From Buchnera aphidicola str. Ak (Acyrthosiphon kondoi) (GTDB taxonomy: Bacteria; Pseudomonadota; Gammaproteobacteria; Enterobacterales; Enterobacteriaceae), in assembly GCF_000225445.1 (NCBI RefSeq), contig NC_017256.1, positions 558,001 to 622,000 of the forward strand: 64,000 bases of DNA. Reading direction: 5' to 3'. Each line of letters opens with the position of its first letter. The stretch's first letter is position 1. The position numbers and the translations under genes were made by a program. The notes under the pieces are model-generated. The model did no database searches. It saw only the letters and a list, made by a program, of their open reading frames with translations, and was not told where the DNA came from. Of the stretch, positions 57,376-64,000 are shown one piece after another.

Positions 57376-57403
57376 TTGAAAAAAAGAAATAAGACCCTAC
57401 TAT
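57376..57403 (+). promoter_or_regulatory. sigma-32-like heat-shock promoter before ibpA
   Basis: TTGAAA (57376-57381) is followed after 13 bases by CCCTACTAT (57395-57403), resembling the sigma-32 pattern CTTGAAA / CCCCATNT. The C-run stands out in this A/T-rich gap. It is about 85 bases upstream of the ibpA start, which fits a small heat-shock gene. Confidence 0.55.
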
Positions 57404-57489
57404 GAAATAAAACGTTTTTTGATTTTTTATAAGTCAATATTTAAAATATAAATATTCTATAACAAAAAAATATTAAAGAGGAACTGTCT

Positions 57490-57972
57490 ATGTCTTATCG
57501 TTCTCTTTCATTTATACCAAATTTTAATGATCATGATATTTTTTCAAATAGATTTAATCAAATTGATAAAATGTTTAGTACTTTAACAGGAGAGAAACCG
57601 ATATCTGACACACCAAAATATAATCTATGTCAAATAAACGATATTGAATATCAATTAACACTTAGTATTCCCGGATATAAAGAAAAAGAACTAGATATAT
57701 CTGTACATAACAACCAATTGTCTATTCAAGGAAAAAAAGAAGATAAACAAAAAGTTAATAATGAAGAAAATTATAAATGGTTACATAAAGGGATAATGTT
57801 TAATAATTTTTCTTTAAATTTTAATTTAGAACACAAAATCAAAGTAAAAACAGCAGAGTTATCTTTAGGTTTATTAAAATTGAATTTTGAATGTAATATT
57901 CCAGAAGAAGAAAAACCTAAAAAAATATTGATTAATATTCCTAATGATACTAAAAAAATTGATAAAAAATAA
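57490..57972 (+). CDS. ibpA: small heat-shock protein IbpA/Hsp20
   Basis: The 160-residue holdase has an alpha-crystallin domain (about residues 40-130). It includes YQLTLSIPGYKEKELDISVHNNQLSIQGKKE, a segment FNLEHKIKVKTAELSLGLLKLNFE, and a C-terminal anchoring IxI-like ILINIP. It starts MSYRSLSFIPNF, as IbpA proteins do. It is longer than E. coli IbpA (137) through N-terminal and linker changes. GAGG precedes the ATG. Confidence 0.95.
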   Translation: MSYRSLSFIPNFNDHDIFSNRFNQIDKMFSTLTGEKPISDTPKYNLCQINDIEYQLTLSIPGYKEKELDISVHNNQLSIQGKKEDKQKVNNEENYKWLHKGIMFNNFSLNFNLEHKIKVKTAELSLGLLKLNFECNIPEEEKPKKILINIPNDTKKIDKK

Positions 57973-57987
57973 AACTAAAAAAATAAA

Positions 57988-58023
57988 AAATCATTGTACT
58001 TATAAAAATAAGTACAATGATTT
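57988..58023 (+). terminator. strong hairpin terminator after ibpA
   Basis: A perfect 16-bp stem (AAATCATTGTACTTAT at 57988-58003 and its complement at 58008-58023) has a 4-base loop. It starts 16 bases after the ibpA stop and ends 26 bases before the fpr start codon. It ends in TTT and is flanked by A-runs, so it may work in both directions. Confidence 0.85.
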
Positions 58024-58049
58024 AACTAATATATTATTGAGAATAAATA

Positions 58050-58808
58050 ATGAATCCATGGATTAACGCAGATGTTTTAACAGTAAAGAGATGGACTAAA
58101 AATTTATTCAGTCTTATTTTAAATGCTCCTATAGAACCTTTCTATGCAGGACAATTTACTAAATTAGCTTTATATAATAATCATACTTTAAATAAAAATA
58201 AAATCCAAAGAGCATATTCATATGTAAATGCTCCTAATGAAAAAATATTGGAAATTTACATTGTTCGTGTGCTTAATGGACAACTTAGTAATCTATTATA
58301 TAATCTCAACACTGGTGATAAAGTTTTTATCAAAAAAAAATCATTTGGTTTTTTTATTATAGATGAAATACCAGATTGCGAAATATTGTGGATGTTTGCA
58401 ACAGGTACTGGTATAGGTCCTTATTTTTCAATTTTAAAAGAAGGTAAAAATATGGATCGATTTAATCATATCGTTTTAACGCATGCAGTGCGATATCAAA
58501 ATGAATTAACTTATCTGCCTCTCATGAAAGAATTAGATCAAAAATATAATGGAAAACTAAAAATTCAAACAATTACTAGTAGAGAAAAAAATAAAAACTC
58601 TTTATTTGGTAGAATACCTTCTTTATTAAAAAGTGAAATATTAGAAAAAAATATTGGTCTGTCAATAAATCCTGAAACCTCACATGTTATGTTGTGCGGA
58701 AATCCTTCTATGGTAAAAGATACATTTTTATTTTTAAAAAACAATAGAAAAATGGAAAAACATTTACGTCGAAAAAAAGGAAATATTACAATGGAAAATT
58801 ATTGGTAA
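58050..58808 (+). CDS. fpr: ferredoxin/flavodoxin-NADP+ reductase
   Basis: The FAD enzyme passes electrons from NADPH to flavodoxin or ferredoxin. The 252-residue protein (E. coli 248) starts [22 protein letters not shown], with the FAD-binding [21 protein letters not shown] near residue 50, NADP-binding [15 protein letters not shown] near 112, and [12 protein letters not shown] near 212. The ferric- or cluster-related partner proteins lie elsewhere. Confidence 0.96.
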   Translation: MNPWINADVLTVKRWTKNLFSLILNAPIEPFYAGQFTKLALYNNHTLNKNKIQRAYSYVNAPNEKILEIYIVRVLNGQLSNLLYNLNTGDKVFIKKKSFGFFIIDEIPDCEILWMFATGTGIGPYFSILKEGKNMDRFNHIVLTHAVRYQNELTYLPLMKELDQKYNGKLKIQTITSREKNKNSLFGRIPSLLKSEILEKNIGLSINPETSHVMLCGNPSMVKDTFLFLKNNRKMEKHLRRKKGNITMENYW

Positions 58809-58827
58809 AATATTTTTTCTGTTAGTT

Positions 58828-59802
58828 TTAACAACGATCTAATGGAAAAGAAATAACTTCATTGATATTTTTTTTATTTAAAATCAACATAATCAATCGA
58901 TCTAAACCAATAGCTACTCCAGAACAAGGAGGTAAACCATAAGATAAAGCATCTAAAAAAAAACTATCTATTTTTCGCTCAGGAAGATTGATAGAACAAC
59001 GTTCTTTATTATCTTTGATAAAACGTTTTTTTTGTTCATTTGCATCTGTAAGTTCATAAAAACCATTCCCTATTTCTACTCCTTTGAAAAAAATTTCAAA
59101 TCTTTCTGATATACGAGGATCTTTTGAATTAATAGCAGCAAGAGAAGCCTGTTCTGCAGGGAAATGATAAACAAATAAAGGTTTTTCTTTTGCTAGATTA
59201 GGCTCTATTTTTAATGTGAATAATAATTGTATGAATTTGCTTAAATTATTTTCAAGATGAGTCAAATGTTCTAATTTTAATTTTTTAGATAATTGATGTA
59301 ATTCTAATAAATTAGTAGAAAGAGGATCGATATTAAAAAATTCTATAAATAAATCTTGATAAGAAATTTTATCTGATTTGTTACATCTTAATATAATTTT
59401 AAGAAATTCATCTATTTCTTTTATAAATTCTTTCATTGAATAAAATGGTTGATACCATTCTAACATAGTAAATTCTGGGTTATGATATCGACCTAATTCA
59501 TTATTTCTAAAACTATGACAAATTTGATATATAGGTCCACTTTTAGATGCTAATAAACGTTTCATATGGTATTCTGGACTAGTAATTAACCATAATTTTA
59601 ACTTATCAATATAATTTAATGAAAAATAATTAGTTTCAAATGATACTAAATTTACATCAGTAACTGTTGAACGTGACAAAATCGGTGTTTCTACTTCAAG
59701 AATATTTTTTTGTGAAAAAAACAAACGAATATTAGAGATAATTTTTGATCTCTTGATTAGATTTTTAATAGAAATACTAGGTTTCCAATTTTTTTTTTTC
59801 AT
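58828..59802 (-). CDS. epmA: EF-P lysyl-lysine synthetase EpmA (GenX/PoxA)
   Basis: EpmA is a LysRS-like enzyme without an anticodon domain that attaches beta-lysine to elongation factor P. The 324-residue protein (E. coli 325) has class II motifs: EVETPILSRSTVTDVN near residue 37, FRNNELGRYHNPEFTMLEWYQ near 98 and GVAIGLDRLIMLIL near 295. EF-P and EpmB are not in the window. An A11 run (59789-59799) directly follows the start codon and is in frame. Confidence 0.95.
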   Translation of the reverse strand: MKKKNWKPSISIKNLIKRSKIISNIRLFFSQKNILEVETPILSRSTVTDVNLVSFETNYFSLNYIDKLKLWLITSPEYHMKRLLASKSGPIYQICHSFRNNELGRYHNPEFTMLEWYQPFYSMKEFIKEIDEFLKIILRCNKSDKISYQDLFIEFFNIDPLSTNLLELHQLSKKLKLEHLTHLENNLSKFIQLLFTLKIEPNLAKEKPLFVYHFPAEQASLAAINSKDPRISERFEIFFKGVEIGNGFYELTDANEQKKRFIKDNKERCSINLPERKIDSFFLDALSYGLPPCSGVAIGLDRLIMLILNKKNINEVISFPLDRC

Positions 59803-59872
59803 TTTAATTTTCTTTAAAAATTTATTAAGGTTTAGAAAAATTACTTACCAATAGAATACAAAAATAAAAAAT

Positions 59873-60370
59873 ATGAATAAAAATGCAATATATCCAGGTA
59901 CATTTGATCCAATTACATACGGACATTTAGATATTATAACACGTGCAACAAAAATATTTGATAATATAACTATTGCTATTTCCAATAATTTTAAAAAAAA
60001 ACCCATTTTTAATTTAAAAGAACGAATAGAATTGACTAGAAAGGTCACACTTCATCTAAAAAATGTAAAAAAAATACTTGGATTTGATGATTTACTTGCT
60101 AATTTAGCAAAAAAAGAAAAAGCTAATATTTTAATTAGAGGAGTTCGAACAATATTTGATTTTGATTATGAAATAAAATTAGCGGCTATAAATAAACAAA
60201 TTTATCCAGATTTAGATAGTATATTTTTACTTTCTTCTAAAGAAGTTTCTTTTATATCCTCATCTTTTGTTAAAGAAATAGCAAAATATAAAGGTGATGT
60301 AAAACCCTATCTTCCTGAAGAAGTTCATTCGGCATTATTAAGAAAGCTTAATCATTTTTCTATAAAATAA
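59873..60370 (+). CDS. coaD: phosphopantetheine adenylyltransferase
   Basis: CoaD makes dephospho-CoA from 4'-phosphopantetheine and ATP. The 165-residue protein (E. coli 159) starts MNKNAIYPGTFDPITYGHLDIITRA, with the nucleotidyltransferase TxGH-type motif, RGVRTIFDFDYEIKLA near residue 88 and EVSFISSSFVKEIA near 123. Divergent from epmA with a 70-base gap. Confidence 0.97.
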   Translation: MNKNAIYPGTFDPITYGHLDIITRATKIFDNITIAISNNFKKKPIFNLKERIELTRKVTLHLKNVKKILGFDDLLANLAKKEKANILIRGVRTIFDFDYEIKLAAINKQIYPDLDSIFLLSSKEVSFISSSFVKEIAKYKGDVKPYLPEEVHSALLRKLNHFSIK

Positions 60371-60382
60371 AAACGTATTTGT

Positions 60383-60417
60383 TAAAATAGTAGGGTAGAC
60401 AATACCCTACTATTTTA
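60383..60417. terminator. bidirectional hairpin terminator between coaD and the orphan gene
   Basis: A perfect 15-bp stem (TAAAATAGTAGGGTA at 60383-60397 and its complement at 60403-60417) has a 5-base loop and is flanked by A and T runs on both sides. It lies between two convergent genes, 12 bases after coaD and 38 bases after the minus-strand gene. Confidence 0.88.
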
Positions 60418-60455
60418 CTAAAAATCAAATATTCATATATATAAATATACAATTT

Positions 60456-61915
60456 TTATTTTAAAAAATATGAGTATTTCATTATTGGCAAATTATCTGG
60501 AGGAAGAATTATAGTTGCACGTATTCCAAAAGATTTATATTTTTGAATATAATTATTATTATTTATATCTAAATCAGATAAATTAGTAGCAATTAATTTA
60601 ATAGAACCATCATCTAGAAAATCTATTTTATAAATATTTCGTGAATGTTTCATATTATATTGATTGATTTCTGGATGTTCAGAAACTAATTGAAGATAAG
60701 ATTGCTGTAAAAATTTTTGATTTGCATATGTTGAAATTAATTTTTGAGATTCAATATTTGGTATTATTTTCTTGAACTCTTCTAACATTTTATTTCGATC
60801 ATTAATAGTAATTAAATTATTATTTATAATAAAAAGAAATGGATTAAAATCAGCCATAAAAGTTTTATCTAAATTATTAGATGATTTTAAAGATTGGTAG
60901 TTTTTTTCAAATTGTTCAATGGTAGATCGAATATTATGAAATGAATTTAATTGATCTGCAACTGTCCATGTACCATCACTTTTAAAATCATTAGAATAAG
61001 ATTCTTGAATATTTTTATTCATTCTTTTTCTGAAATTGCTATCCATTTTCAATATACTTTTTCTTCCTTCTAAATCAAAATTTTCATCGAATTTTTTAAA
61101 TGGATAAAAGTCATCTTCATTATGAATTTTAGGTGTTATAGCTAGAAGATCAGGGAAAGAACTTTGATATTCAGGATGAAGTGGATTACCATTTAATTTG
61201 CTAATAATTTTAATTTTTCCTTGATATCTAATTTTTTCAATGATAGCTCTAATATAAACCTTAGAAGATTCAATAGTTCTTTTAAGTTGTTCAATATATT
61301 CAGATAAAGTAGTAATGGATGAAGTACTGGAATCGGATTTTACATCATCATCATTTGATGAGAAAAATATTCTCTTAAATGTAGTTCCATTAAATATATT
61401 AATAGTTTCTGTTTTAACAGTCTCATAAGTTGTTGTAACTGTGTTGGTTATTGTATCAAGAATATCTTCAGCTATTTTAAAAATATTAAAATCTAAATAT
61501 TTTTTATTGGAAAATGTTGTTTTATCATCGAGGAAATTTAGGTGAGATTGTTCAGGAATTTTTTTTTCATCAGTATATTTTGAGTGGCTTCGTGATGATT
61601 ACTTCTAATTGCTTCTTCATTATTTGTTTCTATATTATATTTTTGAAGCATCGCTTTATCTATTTTTTTTTGTATCATATCTAATAGAATTAAAGAATTT
61701 TTATATGATTCTTCTAAATTTGTAAAATTTTTTTTATCTTGAAAAAAAAATAGTTCATTAGAGTTTATTTTTTTATTATTAGTATTATTTTTTTGAAACT
61801 CACTTGTATTTTTTTTCGCTTTAAACATTTGTTTAATAGTGTCTTCATAAAGATCTAATTTGTTTGGATGTTTTGTTTTTACTATATCCACATTGAATAA
61901 AATATTGGATGACAT
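60456..61915 (-). CDS. unrecognised large protein, broken by one base in a poly(A) tract
   Basis: I do not recognise this gene. ATG 61915, with AAGGA upstream, opens 125 codons ending at TAA 61538. A second frame overlaps it and runs open without a stop from before the A9 run at 61559-61567 to TAA 60456. Adding one A to the run joins both into a protein of about 486 residues. No signal peptide, membrane segment or known motif was seen. The N-terminal third is rich in Asn, Lys and Glu; the middle holds STSSITTLSEYIEQLKRTIE and a Thr-rich stretch; the C-terminus ends GIRATIILPPDNLPIMKY. The long second frame argues for past or present selection. Ordinary strand neighbours (coaD, rsmJ) and no mobile-element signs are seen. 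Confidence 0.7.
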
Positions 61916-62073
61916 AATATTTTTGTCCTTTTTTATGAATTATTTTTATATATATTTTTTTAGATATTTCTTTTAAAATTTAAAATATACAAAAAAAATT
62001 ATTAATTTATATTCTAATTAATTTTTTTTAAAAGTCAATTATTAATTTTAAAAAATAAAAAAAGATGGGATGT

Positions 62074-62814
62074 ATGAAAATATACTTAGAATTTAAATTT
62101 TATAATAAAAGAATATATGAATTAATTGATTCGCTTGAATTGAAACATGATGAAAATTGTTCTATAGGTTTGTTAATAAATAAAGATTCATTAGAGTTAT
62201 ATAATCGTGAAAATCTAAAGCAAAAATCTATAAAAGTTGATTTTGTTTCTAAGAAAAATAACTATCGTTGTTTTCATTTTAGAAAAAAAAATGAAGTTTT
62301 ATCTAGAGTTATCGGAATAAAAAATTCTTATTTTCCTCATATAATAGATGCAACAGCAGGTTTAGGTAATGATGCTTTTATTTTTTCTTTTTTAGGATGC
62401 AAAGTGACAATGATAGAACGTCATCCAATAGCTGCAGCTTTATTAAAAGATGGTTTACAAAGAGGATATGAAGATAAAAAAATAGGTTATTGGTTAAAAA
62501 AAAGATTACATTTAATAATAAATGATAGTTTTGATATATTAAAAATGTCGATTTTAAAACCAGATGTAATTTATTTAGATCCTATGTATCCTTTTCATAA
62601 TAAAAAATCTTTACCTAAAAAAGATATGCAACTTTTTAGGAAATTGATAGGACAGAATTATGATTCTGAAAGATTATTGAATATTTCTAGAAAATTAGCA
62701 AAAAATAGAATTATTGTAAAACGTCCTTGTTATGCAAAACCTTTATCTGAAGAGAAGGTGAATTTTATCATTACTACAAAAAATCATCGTTTTGATATAT
62801 ATCAACCTTGTTGA
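62074..62814 (+). CDS. rsmJ: 16S rRNA (guanine1516-N2)-methyltransferase RsmJ
   Basis: The 246-residue protein (E. coli YhiQ/RsmJ 250) has the SAM-binding HIIDATAGLGNDAFIFSFLG near residue 90 and the catalytic YLDPMYPFHNKKS near 171, followed by VKRPCYAKPL. I chose ATG 62074 (MKIYLEF), like E. coli MKICL; ATG 62065 adds three residues. It is next to pitA, as in E. coli (yhiQ near pitA). Confidence 0.93.
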   Translation: MKIYLEFKFYNKRIYELIDSLELKHDENCSIGLLINKDSLELYNRENLKQKSIKVDFVSKKNNYRCFHFRKKNEVLSRVIGIKNSYFPHIIDATAGLGNDAFIFSFLGCKVTMIERHPIAAALLKDGLQRGYEDKKIGYWLKKRLHLIINDSFDILKMSILKPDVIYLDPMYPFHNKKSLPKKDMQLFRKLIGQNYDSERLLNISRKLAKNRIIVKRPCYAKPLSEEKVNFIITTKNHRFDIYQPC

Positions 62815-62818
62815 AAAA

Positions 62819-62855
62819 AAATAGGAGTATATATTTTTTACACATACCCCTATTT
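62819..62855. terminator. hairpin between convergent rsmJ and pitA
   Basis: AAATAGGAGTAT (62819-62830) pairs with ATACCCCTATTT (62844-62855) with one mismatch and a 13-base loop. It begins four bases after the rsmJ stop codon and lies 38 bases from the end of pitA, with T-runs nearby. Confidence 0.65.
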
Positions 62856-62892
62856 GACTAGTAAATATCATTTATATATAAAAATTTATATT

Positions 62893-64000
62893 TTATATTA
62901 AAAATAATGCAATCCAATATAAAAAACCAGATAATAAAATTGAAACGGGTAAAGTTAATATCCATGCTAAAGCGATATTTTTAATAGTTTTTATTTGAAT
63001 TCCGTCACCATCAATTAACATAGTACCCGCTACGGAAGATGAAAGAATATGTGTAGTAGAAACTGGTATACCTGTATAACTTGCTATTCCAATAGAAAAA
63101 GAAGCTGTTATTTGAGCGGACATAGCTTGTGCATATGTCATTCTTTTTTTTCCTATTTTTTCGCCAATAGTAACAACAATACGTCTCCAACCTATCATTG
63201 TTCCTATAGATAAAGATAAAGCAACTATTAATATAATCCACATGGGTGCATATTCAATTGTTTGTAACATCGTTTTTTTACTATGTATTAAAAAATGTTT
63301 ATCTTTAAAATTAATATTAGAAGAATCTACTGTTTTATCAATTAAATCTGAGATACACAGTAAAAAATGACGCAATTGAAATCTTTTTTTAATGCTTAAA
63401 GAATTATAATTATATATATTTTTTAGTAATAATTTAGTTTTTTTAATATTTTTTAAAGCTTCATAATGTTTGTAATTTATAACTGAATTATTAATTTTAT
63501 TTTTTGAATAGTATTTTTCTAAATTATTCAATGTATTTTTTGTATGATTGATTTCATATTTATTAGCATTTAAATTCACCAAAAAAGAAGAAGGTACAAT
63601 TCCTATAAGTACAAGCATTATTAATCCGATACCTTTTTGTCCATCGTTTGCACCATGAGCATAACTAACTCCAATAGATGATAAGATAAGAGCTATTCTA
63701 ATTAAAAATGGTGGTGTTTTTCTACCATCTATTTTTTCGCGTTCTACTGGAGTCATATGAATACGATAAAATATTTTATTATCATTTAAATAATATCGTA
63801 GTAAAAAAATTAAACCTCCAGCTATTATTAATCCAATAACAGGAGAAAAAACAAGCGATAAAAAAATACTAGTCATTTTAGAGAGATTAAGTGCATCTAC
63901 TAAAGAGGAATCTGTAACTATTGCATTTGTTAACCCTATCCCAATAATCGCTCCAATCAGAGAATGCGAACTTGATGCAGGTAAACAAAAATACCATGTA
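62893..64000 (-). CDS. pitA: low-affinity phosphate transporter PitA, 5' part outside window
   Basis: The frame is open to the window end, so the N-terminus is missing. From 64000 it reads [20 protein letters not shown] and [20 protein letters not shown], matching PitA repeat motifs (E. coli PitA 499 residues). Further segments are [42 protein letters not shown] and [17 protein letters not shown]. It is a proton-coupled inner-membrane transporter of metal-phosphate. An internal ATG at 63876 is not the true start. Confidence 0.96.
   Translation of the reverse strand, partial: TWYFCLPASSSHSLIGAIIGIGLTNAIVTDSSLVDALNLSKMTSIFLSLVFSPVIGLIIAGGLIFLLRYYLNDNKIFYRIHMTPVEREKIDGRKTPPFLIRIALILSSIGVSYAHGANDGQKGIGLIMLVLIGIVPSSFLVNLNANKYEINHTKNTLNNLEKYYSKNKINNSVINYKHYEALKNIKKTKLLLKNIYNYNSLSIKKRFQLRHFLLCISDLIDKTVDSSNINFKDKHFLIHSKKTMLQTIEYAPMWIILIVALSLSIGTMIGWRRIVVTIGEKIGKKRMTYAQAMSAQITASFSIGIASYTGIPVSTTHILSSSVAGTMLIDGDGIQIKTIKNIALAWILTLPVSILLSGFLYWIALFLI

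Noticed and set aside
61052..61052. TTG 61052 as start of a separate 198-residue gene
   Set aside because: The same frame is open for another 160 or more codons upstream to the A9 run, where it meets the ATG-started frame; a single frameshifted gene explains both.

Overview
The window is a piece of the chromosome of a Buchnera-type aphid endosymbiont (reduced Enterobacterales genome). The DNA is very A/T-rich. Nearly every protein has a close E. coli counterpart of about the same length, genes are packed in ancestral E. coli order with many single genes dropped out, and there are no insertion sequences, phages or CRISPR arrays. Species was not determined.

Layout: 1-3121 is the S10 ribosomal operon on the minus strand (rplV cut by the window edge, then rpsS, rplB, rplW, rplD, rplC, rpsJ). 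3434-7795 is the str operon (tuf, fusA, rpsG, rpsL), followed by tusBCD and fkpA. 10113-17299 carries argD, tsgA, trpS, rpe, a decayed dam methylase gene, aroB and aroK. 17728-23359 has tRNA-Ser, deoD, deoB, prfC, ansA and nfuA. 24257-26732 has the divergent replication genes ssb and dnaB. 27031-34768 has gshB, ruvX, yggS, hemW, trmB, mutY, yggX, murI and sbcB. 34850-38711 has tmaR, tRNA-Asn, tRNA-Ile2, pyrE, dut, cysQ and the rpsF-rpsR-rplI ribosomal set. 38871-52714 is a long minus-strand run: rnr, purA, hflC, hflK, miaA, mutL, mtlD, mtlA and pgi. 52928-64000 has orn, tRNA-Gly, a frameshifted amiB, rpmE, an ftsN remnant, hslVU, ibpA, fpr, epmA, coaD, a large lineage-specific frameshifted gene, rsmJ and the 3' part of pitA.

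Functionally the window serves translation (ribosomal proteins, elongation factors, RF3, tRNA modification by TusBCD, MiaA, TrmB, and EF-P modification by EpmA), DNA replication and repair (DnaB, SSB, MutL, MutY, ExoI), protein quality control (HslVU, HflKC, IbpA, FkpA), sugar supply (mannitol PTS with MtlD, then Pgi and Rpe) and amino-acid provisioning (ArgD, AroB, AroK).

The features that most deserve attention are: a 12-copy, 15-bp in-frame repeat inside hflC; a nearly full-length but shattered dam gene next to a kept mutL; two genes (amiB and an unrecognised ORF of about 486 codons) each broken by one base exactly at a poly(A) tract; and a 63-codon open frame before hslV that keeps only the membrane anchor and the septation-activating motif of FtsN.
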